From positions 47,764-111,763 of the forward strand of contig JACCGJ010000286.1 of assembly GCA_013407085.1 (NCBI GenBank): DNA of 64,000 nt. The letters run 5' to 3'. The notes beneath the pieces are model-generated. The model was not told the origin of the DNA. It ran no database searches and saw only the letters and a program-made list of their open reading frames with translations. This DNA is from Atriophallophorus winterbourni (taxonomy: Eukaryota; Platyhelminthes; Trematoda; Plagiorchiida; Microphallidae). Below, one piece after another: positions 34,276 to 63,544 of the stretch. The translations under genes and the position numbers were made by a program. Each line of letters begins with the position of its first letter. The stretch's first letter is position 1.

Positions 34276-34445
34276 GGCGATCCGGGGGTGGCGCGTGCCA
34301 CGCATTTTACAGCGGGAGGTGAATGCGTACCGAGGGGATACAAGAAAGATGCGTCTATATCGGGCTACCGGGTAGGATGGCGACAAGCGTTGGTGATCCG
34401 GTTGTGGTGCGTACCACGATTTACACAGCGGGAGGTACATACGTA
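34276..34445 (+). repeat. Imperfect tandem repeat, two units about 120 bp apart
   Basis: GCGATCCGGGGGTGGCGCGT with the following ACAGCGGGAGGTGAATGCGT recurs about 120 bp downstream as GTGATCCGGTTGTGGTGCGT and ACAGCGGGAGGTACATACGT. GC-rich compared with its surroundings. Confidence 0.7.
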
Positions 34446-34681
34446 CCTGAGAAGTGAGGAGAGAAAAAACTCTGTTGCATGGGTTTATGGCCACGACCGA
34501 GTTATAGTGAAGAAGTAAAAAATCATGCACGGAATATACCAAGTGATAACGTGTTAAATACCCGCAACATAATTGGCAAATGTGCCGTTCCGGGCGCCTA
34601 CTCACTGTGGAAATGCTGATTGCGGGTAAATACTTGATGTACGCGTGGTTATTTTCAAATGGTGGCGTTGCCATGAAAGTG

Positions 34682-35102
34682 TCATGCTAAACGTACCCCC
34701 TGGCTTTCGACCATACTACTTTTTCGTAGCAAACGTAACGCAAGAACGAATGCCAGGATGGGGAAGATTGCGTATGGTATGACTAATGCGCCGACTAGAA
34801 GCAGATAGGGTGAGTAGTCAAAAAGCGCTTTGCGATATATCGCAAAGCATATTGCCCAAGTCATCGGGCAAGGGGAGCGATGTAATGAAAGAATAGGCGT
34901 CCCTGAGCTGTGTGATGCCGGCATCGGTAGCTTGCACTGCAGCGATTTCTCTGAGGTTTAGGGAGAGTGGCAAGTCTATCACACATGTTGTAGAGATAGG
35001 AATTGTGGCACCTAAGATATATCGAATGTCAGTCGTAAAATGACTGACAAAATCCTGGTGCGTAGTCTCTCTAGGAGAGTACCTACCCGACGATCCGTTC
35101 AT
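34682..35102 (-). pseudogene. Possible membrane-protein relic (frameshifted)
   Basis: Two overlapping minus-strand frames. The first (35102-34818) gives TTCVIDLPLSLNLREIAAVQ, AGITQLRDAYSFITSLPLPD and DLGNMLCDIS. The second (34924-34682) continues with YSPYLLLVGALVIPYAIF and PILAFVLALRLLRKS before a stop, a strong hydrophobic helix followed by basic residues. A single frameshift near 34830-34860 would join an ectodomain-like part to a C-terminal membrane anchor. It could be the membrane end of an LTR-element env-like gene or a host relic. No family was identified. Confidence 0.35.
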
Positions 35103-35338
35103 TGATGTACGAGGGGCTCATAAGCAGTAAACAACGTAAACTGTCTGCCCTGTAGATTGTGTTTTAACCCTACTTGTGAATCGATCAACAAGTGTAGTTA
35201 GGTGATGCATATGGCGTGCTGATGCTCTACGTGATGAAGAGGTAAAAATATTAACCTGAAATAACGCCGATGTGAATCGGGAAATAATGACGTACCGGGA
35301 AAAAATCTCGAAGTGTGCGAGGATATTGGGTTCACGAA

Positions 35339-35430
35339 TTTTAGTACACGAAGGATTCGTGCATCACGTCAGTCTCACCAATTTGTAGTACACGAAGGAT
35401 TCGTGTATCACGTCGGTCTCACCAATTTGT
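35339..35430. repeat. 44 bp tandem repeat with internal palindrome
   Basis: Two units offset by 44 bp (AGTACACGAAGGATTCGTG at 35343 and 35387). Each contains the inverted repeat ACACGAA/TTCGTGT (perfect in the second unit). The block TAGACTGACCACTAC that follows also occurs near 33592. Confidence 0.8.
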
Positions 35431-36476
35431 AGTAGACTGACCACTACGTACTATCGTACTTTCTATTTTGAGATGACTACTAATAACACATCCCAAACTA
35501 ATTAAAATACGGTAAAATTTTGCATTTTCTACATGTTCTGCAATATCCATAAATATCAAACAGCAAACCAATACATCAAACAATAACAAATCTTTCCGCC
35601 TGTTGATGTATTAATGACGATTAGATTAATGTTAGAAATATCATTTAAATTTAGCGCAATTAATGAATGAGTAGGTTTTTGAGACATTTTCCAGTGTACA
35701 AAAGGGTTCCTTCCTTTCACTTTTGAAACCGTTGATGTGACCTATCAATTGCATATAGAGCATTAGCACGATTGTCAATATGCGTGAACACGAAAGTTTT
35801 CTATGCGTACACCAATTGAAACTCCGTGCGAAAATTATTTCACAGTTTTCCCTCTTGGTGGATAATTTCGGCAATCCTTACCACTAGTTCCAAGTCGGAA
35901 GGTGGCCTGAATAGAATTGTTTCGCGCTTCATTTTCTCTATGACTTCCATCAACCTATCCAATTAAGTTTGTTTTCGTGATTCGGTTGGATCACCAGGGA
36001 CGGCTGTGGCGGCTAGGTAGCGTAAGTGCACGATGTATTTCAATACAGGTTCACCCACATTTTGTCACCTTAAATGAAATTTAGAACGCCGGGTAGCTGA
36101 CAGTCAGATATCCGACGGTGTAATAAACTAAAAACTTTATTTAATTCCTCAGGGTTTTCGAAGTTTGCAATACGATCGAATGAAAAACAAAATAGACTGT
36201 TGAAGACGAAGTCCGTCCGTTCAATCTCCGGAATGTATTTCAGATATCTCCAAATCTAGAGTTGCCAAATTCTATATAAATCCACAATATAAAATGCGTG
36301 AGGACGAGATCGGTATGATTAAAATTCTTCCTTTAATGTCAACGTTTTAGGATCAAGTTGATTGTCGAAATTCGTAACGGCTTGGCCGCAAATTTTTGTA
36401 TATCACCGAAGATGCTGGAAAACTGTTTGAAATGAATCACGCAAAATTATGGAATAACGTGTAACGAACAAGCATA

Positions 36477-37235
36477 AATACCCGCGTATAGGACGATACC
36501 ATGTACAGGACGCAGTGGATATTTGACCCTAGAAACGATGGAAAAACTGTGCACCTATCTACAGGACGCATCCTAATTTTAGTCCTTAATTTTCATTAAT
36601 TTTTATAGAAACGGTGAACTTAAGTCAATCACCGTGAACTCCATACAATCGCTATGATCGTCGTGTGTGTTGATTGCTGGCTCATTCATTCTGTCAGTCA
36701 GCAGATGTCTGTCTAACCTATGTAGATTATCATGGAAAGTGGACTTCTCATTCTTGGGCGTCATGTCGAATAATTGGTTGACATTTTTTATGGAAAAGTT
36801 TCTGCTCCAAAGAGAGTCAAATACTACTCCATGATTGGTTGATATTAAACTTTCAAGATATTACACATCGGCAGTATAAATATTCTACCTATTACCGGTG
36901 TTTTTAAAGATACAGTTCATTATAACCCTTCAATATGACGAAGACAAAACGACAGAGCTATCCTTCAAACTTTGAAATGGAAGTGATCAAGTACGCGAAA
37001 GAACACGGCAACCGGGCAGCCGAGTGGTAATTTGGTCCAAATGAATGCGTGATCAGAAAGTGGAGAAAAGCCGAAAGTACCGTTAAAGAAATGCGAAATG
37101 TGAAGAGTGCGAACAGAGGATCGAAGGCTCACCACCCTAACCTGGTAAATGCACTCAATAAATGGATTCAAGATACTCGTCGAGACTGTCTCGGGGGCAA
37201 CTCATGAAGAAAAATGCGTCCTATACGCGGGTATT
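36477..37235 (+). mobile_element. Pogo/Tigger-like DNA transposon, internally deleted
   Basis: Perfect 19 bp terminal inverted repeats, AATACCCGCGTATAGGACG at 36477-36495 and its complement at 37217-37235, flanked by TA on both sides (36475-36476 and 37236-37237). This is the Tc1/mariner-superfamily target duplication. At 759 bp it is too short for a transposase; only a damaged N-terminal DNA-binding region remains (36935-37206). Confidence 0.85.
36935..37206 (+). pseudogene. Transposase N-terminal DNA-binding domain remnant
   Basis: ATG at 36935 reads MTKTKRQSYPSNFEMEVIKY and AKEHGNRAAEW, then a stop, then FGPNECVIRKWRKAESTV, ANRGSKAHHPNLVNAL and NKWIQDTR. This is the Brinker/CENP-B-type helix-turn-helix arrangement found at the N-terminus of pogo/Tigger-like transposases: a first HTH, the W-R-K recognition helix end, then the start of a second HTH. 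One internal stop; the DDE catalytic domain is absent. Confidence 0.75.
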
Positions 37236-37239
37236 TACG

Positions 37240-38350
37240 GTATATATAATGCGATAAAACTAATTTTCAAACAATCAAATTAAAGTAACCACACAAAATT
37301 TGAATAAAAATCACGAATATAGAAAAACGTTAAATAAAAATCGGAAAATTTGAGATTGATAGTCACATTAAAATCAAAAACAGCCTCGGTTTTTTTTATA
37401 CTGTCAAATGACCGTTGTGTTTAACGCTGACGAAATCTAAGTCCGCCCGATGTTTAGAATCTTCATGTAAATGTTTTCTTTCACATTTTTTATGAGGAGC
37501 GCAGCATATTTACAATCAAAATAAGAAATCGCAAAGCGTTCGATGTGTGCGGGGCATCAAACGTCTTTCGTTCGCATATAGACAATATAAAAAGTTCCAA
37601 AAACATTTTAACTGAAAACAATTTGGAAGCGTGAAAATAATAATATTTATCACGGCCGATTCGAAGGCCCCACTCCATATGAATAATTATTAGCTGGGGT
37701 GTGAGCTTCTAGGCAGCATTTTATTACAAAGAATTCTTTACGTTTTAATTAATTTTTAGTCGCGCTCGTTTCTATTCAATGTATGCAGAACTAATGAGAA
37801 CTGATGACACCACGACATACTAGAAGCCATTAATAATCTCACTGGTCTCACGGGATGTAATATTACTGAATAAATGAAGCTTGCTCTTGAACCGCCTACA
37901 AGGAGTAATTCAATGAACGCTCTTAACACTAAACCTATGCTCATGGTAAATCTGCACTTGTCCACAAACGTGTGGCCAATCACCTGAAAAAGTTCACAGA
38001 TGGTATAATAACTCTCTTTAACGTTCTAAGTTTTAAGAGGGAATTGAACGCTAGCTGGCATACACTATTTCGAAATATCGTCGATCAAAAACTGAAACAA
38101 CATGTATTTGTGTTGTTGTTGACGTATATTATTACCTGTTGCACTGGTGAAGAGAAACTCTACAGTACATTCCAGAAACAAAAGCGTATGAACCGTACGA
38201 ACTATATACCCGATATCGAACTGCCGAGTGCATAATGGCATATGGTTGAAAAAAATCTGAGCGCATGATCAGCATTATACCACCTTCAGCCATGCCCATT
38301 TTGAACTTGAACTTGAGATGGGCCTTGAAGTTGACCACTATTGGCAACGT
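37240..38350. other. AT-rich intergenic stretch
   Basis: No supported gene. A short plus-strand frame at 37972-38235 has no recognisable domain. The segmental duplication starts at 38351 or slightly earlier; its true left limit cannot be seen because copy 1 starts outside the window. Confidence 0.5.
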
Positions 38351-41300
38351 AGCGCACAAGTTCAAACTGTAATGTGGAATAAACAATGATGTATACGAAG
38401 ATATTAATATTGAATAATTTTGTATTGGCAATCCTTAATGTGTTTCGAAATCGAATATGAATTTTCAAAATCGTCTCGTTTATATTTAAATTGGTTTAAA
38501 AAATTAATAGCACGTTCACTGAAATAATATTCTTTAAAAATAATGGTTAGGATCGTTGTACATTGATTCTGTATCCAGTGAACAAAACTGTGATTCTAGT
38601 TTTTGAACAACAATTTACCTTTAATGTTTTTATCTATGACTGGAATTTTTATTTTTTACATAATTTTAGTAAATGGCGTTATTCGCTTGGTTATTAGATC
38701 ACACTCCATACCGGTTTGGTTCTGTTCTTAAGACCTACGAAATATTATATTGGTAAATACAATGATTATTTTTTCTGTGCTGTGACGCAATAAATATACC
38801 AGCATTAGATCAATAGTTTATTCCGGGATAAAAGGCGGGGAGCTTGTACAAACCGCAGGGTGGGTTGTGCGTTGGGTCGAAAAAGAAAAGAATAGTAAAT
38901 TGTTCGAGTTTTCAAGGCCTTATTGCGGGCCACATTCGCGTTAGCCTGCACCATCAGTGGATTTTGGTGGCATTTGGACAGGTAGGGCGTCAACCCGGGA
39001 CACCGAATGAAAATAATTATAGCATATATACATGTACAGTAATTCATGGTGTGTTCACACACTAGAAATCTAAAGTTAAAGATGTTTCGTTGCCGAACTA
39101 GATTATTCTATCCCTTAAAATTCTTGTGAAGTGAGTTCGTCTTGGAATGCTCCACCTTTATAACTTGTTTTAAAATGTGTCAGTACCGCTACTCAAGTAA
39201 TCGTAACGGTCCCAGTTATGTATACGAAACAAAAGGCATCGCAGGAGTTTATAGGCACTGTCAAATCACATTCTTATGTGATGGATAGTGACGTTGGATG
39301 ATTTGACTCAATAAATATTCGTGTATAAGGTGTCGTACCAGTAACAAGAATTAAAAATTTATTTCATTCGAATTAAATTCATTCGCGATCTTCGTTAATT
39401 GAAACCAGTATCTAAGGTTCATTTTAATTCACAACCGAGTAATGCTCAACTCTCGCACACTGTCCGACAATGCATCTTAATACTTTTGCAGAGTATTTCG
39501 TAGTTGACATTCGTTTTGTCCATTTTTAGTATGGGTCTTGGGCTTATGATGATCACAGGTGTAACTTATTTGTAGGTTTGTGCGCACGTTTAATTCTGGA
39601 AGTCCTTGATGTGTGTTGCCAAATATGTTAGAAGTAGCGTAGATGAACATGGTACCTCGTCAGCGTCTTCGTTGCTTGAGGAATTTCTTACAATATACAT
39701 TCTCCAGAAATGCATTGTTCAAGTGTTCGTCGTTCTTTTACTGTACGATTCAAGTACGGCGAAGTATTTCATTATAGCTTAATAGTGTCCTGAGGCGATT
39801 AAGTGTTTCAAAGTGCTTTTGGATGACATTCAGATTACGTTCGATATATGTACATTTGCAATAGACACTTATTTTAGATATCAACAATTAGCTCATTTAC
39901 CGTCTACAATCAAAGCGTTTGGGCATTCGTGGCTCAAAACATTCAGTATTTTATTCCCTGATATATCACATTTGCTAATCCTATGATCTTCTATATGTTG
40001 ACCTTATTATCATCAAAAGTGCCCATATAATGCTACCTTGGTTACGGTTCAAACCAAAAAAGCAAAATTCGATTGAGCCCCTACATTCTCATTGCAGTTA
40101 ACGGTTTTGAAATACGTGAACTTGTCAGTGTTTGTTGTGTTTTATTTGACATTATTTAACTAAAATCGCAATACGTATCCCAGCAAATAATCATGAGCCC
40201 CAAAAAGCATACTTGATTTTCGATATTATACTTGGCTATGTAAAATAATGCTTGTTGGAACAAAACATTTGAGTTAACTTCCTCTAATTTTATTATTGGT
40301 GGCTATGAGCCCTGTTTAACAGTTTACACTGAGATTAGCATTTAGGAAACTTGCACGGCGAGAAAGTTTAGAGTTCGTTCTAAATATTTTAAAAATAGAT
40401 ATTCTCCTTTATACATCATTTACGGTCGTCAGCGGAAATATAATTTTTGCTCCATCGATCAGCCGTTTGAATGATTTTATCATTCACTCTGTTCATTAAA
40501 ATTTCAATATATCAAATTTGGCTGAATGATGGCCTGGTCGTTCTTGTCGGCTACGAGTTTAAATCACACACTATCAACTCTTTCATGCTATGCGGCGTTT
40601 TAAATAACTGAACATCCTAATTACGGTGAAATACTTTATCGCAGCGCTCAGGTGATCGGTGGCAGTTGCACGCGAAAGTTATCTGAGTTCAGCAGGCCAG
40701 AACAGTATCTGCATGAGCACACGTTCTGTAGAACAAGTAACATTAGTTTTAAAAGCTTCTTAGTCATTTATTGCAATCCTCTCAGGTTTAGACTGAGGAC
40801 ATAGTAGATCGATTAAAATGCGACTTTTTTGCTTCACAAATAGGGAAGACAACATTCATCACGATATCTCAGCGTAAACCTGCATTAGGACAGCATATTC
40901 ATCAGCAAAGTTTCCTACGGTGATATATTTAGGACGCGCTTAAGGTTTCCTAATGGAAGCATTTACCTTTGATTTGTTTCTTTCATCGATTATTTAGGTT
41001 TTAAACCTATTGATTAAATAACACGCACGCGTTATATGTTACAGCCTATATCTCCGCGGTCAATGTTCCTGTTAAACCATACAAAGACGTTCATATTGAA
41101 AACATCGTAGTTGTTTCACCAATCAGCTTATAAATATAGGTATCTGATCAGAGGTTACTCACAATGGTATAACAAAGAAATTCGAATGGGTAAACTGATT
41201 TCAGCTGATATTCATCAAAGATGAACACTAAAGGCGATATAGTCATTAACCAATAGCTCTGGTCTCGTTCATGTTGACTCTTAACCCAAAGAATTTTGCA

Positions 41301-42403
41301 TTCCTAAAAGGGAGTTTTTAGCTTAGCAAAGCTGCTCTTACGAATAAGCGATGATGACCACATTTTCCACAAACGGCACGTTACACGTGAGCACATCCAC
41401 CGACATTGGCTTGTGCTCTCGAACGCTGTAGTTTAAAAATCCGCCATTGAGTCTTAAAATAGGTAAATGCTCAATGTTCTATTTTTCAAAGTGTGTTTAC
41501 ACATAGTAGTAAAATATAACGAAAATGTGGTAGCATATTCTTGCCCTTGTTTGATATTTCGGTGAATTCCAAAATGCAAACGTTGAAGTCAAATTAGCCT
41601 CAACCTCAGGAAGTTTTGTTGATCAACCTATAAGACTAACTATTTTTCAATGACTGTCCCTATTGACGGCTCACTAATTTGATCTAGCTTGGTGATGCTT
41701 CCGTTTTGTACAAACCATTTAGTATTCAGCGTTATAGAATGCACTTCGGTAAGATCTTTGTGAGTGTAATCGTTTCATATTAGTTTGTTTAACGAGAATC
41801 AATACAAGCGATATTAATAATCCGATCTAAATTCAATTGAAACGACTCAAGTTTGGCTTTGTTTTATAGGTTTAAGTGACACAAAAACTGAAATATGTGC
41901 ATAGTTCCAACATACAATGTCCATTTTCTTTCGTTCTTCATTCCTAAACAATTTAGTCATAAAACGTGATCTCCACCAACTCTAGCATTTAAGTCGGCAA
42001 AAATACTACTACACGGTTTTTCATTATCTCGCTCTCAAGAACTGCTGCGATCCGATGATAAAATGCGTCTTTTCCGTTTAGATTTACAGAGACTGTCGAC
42101 ACATAAACGTTGATCAGGATAACGGTACGAATACTGCACTTAGGAGTTAGGGATCAATTCCGTTTGCTTCTGCTGAAGCCTGCTTCATTTACATTTAGTT
42201 CGGAGTATATTTAGTTACAATGTAATTTATCTGTTTTTATAGTGCTCAAATCCGTTGTTCATTTCCCTCTTTCTACTTATCCGAAACTTCCCACAGATTG
42301 TGACCAAGACTTGTAATCTACCAAATCTGAGGCATCCATAACACTGCACAATTTTTCAACATACTTCCAGGAAATTTTCCTAGAGTATGATAAAGAGCGT
42401 CCT
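38351..42403. repeat. Segmental duplication copy 2 (empty site for the CR1 insertion)
   Basis: Collinear and in direct orientation with 1-655 plus 4422-7821, offset 38350 before the insertion point. At about 38985-39010 it reads GGTAGGGCGTCAACCCGGG, without the 3.77 kb insert. The match runs up to the point where copy 1 enters the N gap (GATAAAGAGCGTCCT), so the right boundary is unknown and may lie beyond 42403. Confidence 0.95.
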
Positions 42404-44800
42404 TTTCAGCATGCGTCGCTAAGATCGTCGGCTCACAAACGTTGAGCAACTTAATGGTACCAGTACTGCATTTCAATTTTGGTAAATATCCATTCGCTTA
42501 CGCCGCTTCTTGGATATGTTATTTTAGTATTTTTCACAATGCATGCCTATCCTCATGAAGTCGAGACTCTGCAGAGTTCCTTCCTAAACTTGTGTAATTT
42601 CTTTTCCTTTTCAGCATTCGAGTGTCTGGTATTCGAGACTTTTTGAGACAGCCTCGTCTATTGCCAGCTTTTTAGCCCATTGAATGTTTTAATACTCCGG
42701 TGTTCAAAATGTAGCTATGAAACCGTGAAAGCATGGAAAACATGTTCTAGGTTCTTCATAGTTATAAAACTTATTTTTTCCTTGTTGCTGATTTGTTTCC
42801 CCGTTGTGGAAAAGGTGACATGCTTCCTAATCATTTGCTCATCCTCATTCAAATCAGACTGCGTTGAGGTATGCGTGCATTGATTGCGGAATATTATTAG
42901 CATCACAGACACAACACGTCCACTGAGATCTTAACATATATTCCAATGTCGAAATTAACCAAAGCGGCTATGTGATTAGCCATTCAGGACAGCTTTCAGC
43001 TGGTATCTGTTGGTTTCCTTTTTCATCAAAAAGAGTACAATCGAGTGTCTTTTCCAATTGCTCGCTAATATATACGCCCGGAGTGTTTCAAATGATGAAA
43101 TGCTGCTGCACATTTAGCAGTAATTACCGTCTAGGACAACATTTGTACCAAATAAACAGCTAGGATGAAAAATTTTGAAAACTATTCTGTCGCAGAATTT
43201 GCCGAGAAGAAATTGAGTATAACTTTGAACATTCCAACCGGAATCCTGGAGACAAATCTATGTCTGTGTGTAGCCACAAGGTATTGGAGGGTTCCTTCTA
43301 CTAATTTGATCGCCTCAGTAAAACTATTTAGCTTACCTGCCCGAAAAAAACTGGTTTTGAGGCATCAGTCATCTGTCATTAATTGAACTTGATTTCCGGA
43401 GGTTAAACGAGATGCTTACCATTAGAGCACATTTTGCAATGCGAGCTTATAAACAAAATCAATCTGTGTATGAAAACATCGGATTGAGAGAAATAATCTC
43501 ATTCGCAGTTATCGTGGGTTGTGTGTGATGTAAATGCATGCAATTTACTGGTTTTCATTTTATAGGAAATTGCTTAAGCGAAGTATATCGGGCATTGTCA
43601 CATCCAAGACAGCAAAAATGTTTTTAGTTCATTCTTAAAATTTGTACGTAAAAATTCATTTATTGACCTAGAATAAACAATCATCGAAGAAGTATGATTG
43701 TGCTTTGTTATTCTTTGATACTGATGCTCACAACGATTCATTTTTCGATTTAATAAATTAAATTTTGAATTCTTGAAACTAGTTTCCTTTCGCTGCCTTT
43801 GAAGCTTATCTTAACAAGCATAACAGTACTTTTACTATTAATTTAGGATGGCCTATGGTTGATGATATATGCAAACGTATCTATGCGATACAGGCAAATT
43901 GTATATACCATTTGTGTACCTCCATTGTAATTTCTTTTGAACGTGTAATGCATGCGTACTTTTGTGTGCTGCTGCAAAATCCTTTGTCAAACTCGATTGG
44001 AATTGATAGAATGGTTCAGACACAACGGTTTATTGGTGAGCTTACATTAAAGAGAACAACAGTGCTTGTTTTCAAAATGAATGTGTTCAAATGTCCGTAG
44101 TAAATATAACTAGATCCATGTGATTCTCATGTTTCAGATGGTATCATTGTGAACTTTTTCATTTCTTCGTGGTTGTTTGTGTACTCAAGATATTAATTCC
44201 CTATTTTATTCGGAATAAGTTTTAAACTAACAATGTGCAGCAAGTATATATATGTTTAACAATATCAGGAATTAATCCTCAATGAAACTTCGAATTTTTA
44301 GACCAGCATGAACTGAAGCATTTTCATGATATACCCATAACTCAACTGAATGAGACGTAATCAAAACTGTATGCTTGAATCAAGCAACATTATGCAATCT
44401 GTTTTCAAGTGATCGTACTGAGAATTAACTTAGCGAGCTTTTTTCAGAATTTATGATGGAATATTTTATGAAGCAACCCAAAAATATCTTTTTTTCAAAT
44501 GCACTGCGGGCATAAATATTTCGAAATCAATAAACACATCACAGTCTAATGAGTTGGCTTCAAATCGATAATTCGCAAAATGGTGAAGGCCACCATCTAC
44601 CCAAATATCTACTGTCGAATGGCATGTTGATGATATTCATTCAACTCACGATCATGACGACACTTTACTAGCAGAAAGGGAATACGTTTTCAGAATCCCG
44701 TTATATGTAATTACCATTTTTAATTTCCCCGAAGATACATTTAATTATTGTTCAAATGATGTTTTGTCGAGCTGGCATTTATTTTTCAGGACGATTTATC
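42404..44800. other. Gene-free stretch
   Basis: Nothing recognisable except a short fragment (43331-43378) of the repeat also seen at 10985 and 52045. Part of this may still belong to the segmental duplication hidden by the gap in copy 1. Confidence 0.5.
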
Positions 44801-44808
44801 ATCAATCC

Positions 44809-45032
44809 AGATGACATCATCATCTAAACTTGTTTCGAATTGGCTTGCGAGTGGGAACGAGTGTGCTGGTTTCGATACGGCGTTTTTTGTTTGGTCGCTT
44901 TTCTCTCGGTTTTCGTCGTTAACCAACTTTGTAATCGATTTCTTATTCGTCCGCACGTGACAATGAATAGACGGAACACCCAAGAATCACACACGCAAGT
45001 CAATTCGAAACAAGTTTATCTGATGATGTCAT
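44809..45032. repeat. Inverted repeat, ~33 bp core arms, ~155 bp loop
   Basis: GATGACATCATCATCTAAAC with TTGTTTCGAATTG (44810-44842) is almost perfectly complementary to 45000-45032 (CAATTCGAAACAAGTTTATC and on). The arms extend imperfectly by another ~14 bp on the loop side. The sequence right of it (ATCTAGCTTAACGACGAAAGATCC) resembles the tail of the Penelope-like element near 27078, so this is probably an inverted PLE relic. Confidence 0.7.
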
Positions 45033-45516
45033 CTAGCTTAACGACGAAAGATCCTCAACAAACAACGCCAGCTCCGCGAACATCATTTACACAGTATAAA
45101 CAGCCGGATCTACATGTATTCTTTCCTATATGTAAACGCTTTTAGTTGCCAGTTCTAGAGACCACGAGCACCTTCCGATACAATTTAATTTAATTCAGAA
45201 ATTGGAAATCCTGAAAGATAATTAAAAAGAAATATTCAGTTTTTTAATATTGTTCACCCTAGTTTTCAAATAATGTCGCTTAATTGAACGGTTAATATAG
45301 TATTTAGTTTCAAATTCGAGATTCAAAATTTATGGTGATAAAGAGAATAAATCTAGAATATAATAGCATATAAGAATAATAATAAAATATATCGAAACTT
45401 CATGTTTCGGTTCACGTCGTTCGAAGGATGAGTATAAATAATTCCAATTTATGACATATGTTAACTGGTTAAGTATGTCTGAAAAAATGCGTAATTAAAA
45501 CGGTGACATTAAGCTT

Positions 45517-45661
45517 GATACGACCAACGTGCTCAATCCCGTGGTCCCAAACACATGTGGATGGGAAATAATCCCAAAACCATGAAAAAACATGCGCATG
45601 TGGATTCTCATCTTACTGTCTCTACATGATGAGTGTGAACAGCACAAAACCAGCCGTAGGG
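45517..45661 (+). mobile_element. Hairpin-family fragment with hammerhead-like motif
   Basis: The fragment CGACCAACGTGCTCAATCCC at 45517 matches the hairpin repeat at 55415 and is followed within ~100 bp by a hammerhead-like motif (45620-45661), as at 55415-55720. The pairing of these modules at two loci suggests one composite element. Confidence 0.5.
45620..45661 (+). ncRNA. Hammerhead ribozyme-like motif, degenerate core
   Basis: CTCTAC (stem I), ATGATGA (C3 changed to A), a stem II of GTGT/GCAC with one mismatch, AAAAC where GAAAC is expected, and GTAGGG closing stem I with six pairs. The good stem I with a broken core marks a decayed copy. Confidence 0.5.
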
Positions 45662-46129
45662 TGTGTGATGCAGATGCATGAAAATTAGCATTTTTGAAAG
45701 CATTAAGTTTTTTTTTCCGTAAACTGAAGGCAGAACATTATCGTGAGGTCTCTTTAAACATCATTTTATTCGGCAGTAAACTGATTCAAAGTAAGCATAA
45801 ACGGACTGAATAAAAGTCTAGGCGACAGTTTAATCGACAATTAGTTAGGTTTATCGTGATGGGAAAATTGAGACTAAATTTGAATAGGTACCGGAGATGG
45901 TGGGACGGCGTATGTATTATTTGTCAGGATTAGGCCATCTCGAATTCGCTTGCTCACAAGGGTGCAACATCGTCCAAGATTGGGTTGAATAAGTTTGAGA
46001 ATTTCTTTGAGTATGCTGTTTGCATGTTTTAAGATGACCTCGCAATACAGATTGTTTTGTTTATCTTTCGAAAAACCAGATACTGAGATCTCCTCTGATA
46101 TACTGCACTCAAGCGTGTAAACGCCAAGT

Positions 46130-46490
46130 GTTCATGAGAACGCCGGGGGTTCTACTATGCAACATTTAGCACTTGTGGAATTTGCAGGGCAGTTGGTTTT
46201 ATATCAATTACTGGTGCCAATCATTTAGATCTGCTTGACAAACTAGGCTATTCTTGATAGAGTTGACCTTTTATTCAAAGTTTTAGATCATCGGCGGTAC
46301 ATCATTTATCAAAATAAGGAAGAGTATCGCAGAACATTTCGAAGTTCAAGAATTTGCGAATTTCGCCATATATTCCTAATTTCGTTTTGCGTTCAGACTG
46401 ATAATTTGTGAACCATGTAAGCAGATTTCTAGTGACACCAACATTTCTCAGCTTACGGAGAACCAAAGAGTGATCAAAACGATCAAATAC
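46130..46490 (-). mobile_element. CR1-like RT remnant
   Basis: The minus strand reads KVFDRFDHSLVLRKLRNVG and VTRNLLTWFTNY, comparable with SKAFDRVDHLILIQKLRHYG and LLTWISRFLQDR in the RT at 1052-2650. Stops follow. It ends about 100 bp before the first DNAAF1 exon and lies on the opposite strand. Confidence 0.65.
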
Positions 46491-46593
46491 TTTATATAAA
46501 TGGATTGGGTCTCAAAATTTACTATCACATTTATCATCTCGTCCGATATATCAGCATTTATAAAGTAGGCAATTTTTCGACAGATTGAACGCA

Positions 46594-63078
<16,485 letters not shown>

Positions 63079-63544
63079 GTAAGTTATTATTCTTGCATCT
63101 AACAACATTTTTCGAAAATCTGCACTTGTCGCAATATTGTATTTGTGTCGCTAATACCTTCTTACAAGCAAAATCACAGCATAAGAATTCTTGAAACCAT
63201 CCCGATTGTGCTCCGTGAAACAGACTGCTCATACATTGAAAACGCTGTAAAACAATGTGATCAATGTGCGCTCATGATGTACTTCCATGGTCGACTTCGA
63301 ACAAAGTAGGACAACTTGTGTGTCGTGAACTGACGTATAGGGCGGCGCTCCTACTATTTTTGAATCTAACTTCACTCCCGGTTTTGTCGGATCTGGATAT
63401 TTTATCCCTTTTCGGATTCCTCTCATAACCAGCATTGTGAACACAAATTCTTGAGAGAAAACACGCCAATTTCTTTCTAAAGAAATTCCATCCTTTAACC
63501 TTCGACCAAACTGAACGCACGCGTGCAGTTTGATTAAACTACGG

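Noticed and set aside
33967..34674. 235-residue minus-strand frame at 33967-34674
   Set aside because: Overlaps a GC-rich tandem repeat, has no recognisable domain and looks like chance openness from composition.
63229..63520. Two overlapping minus-strand frames at 63229-63520
   Set aside because: They overlap each other in different frames, have no domain, and lie just before a probable retroelement leader.
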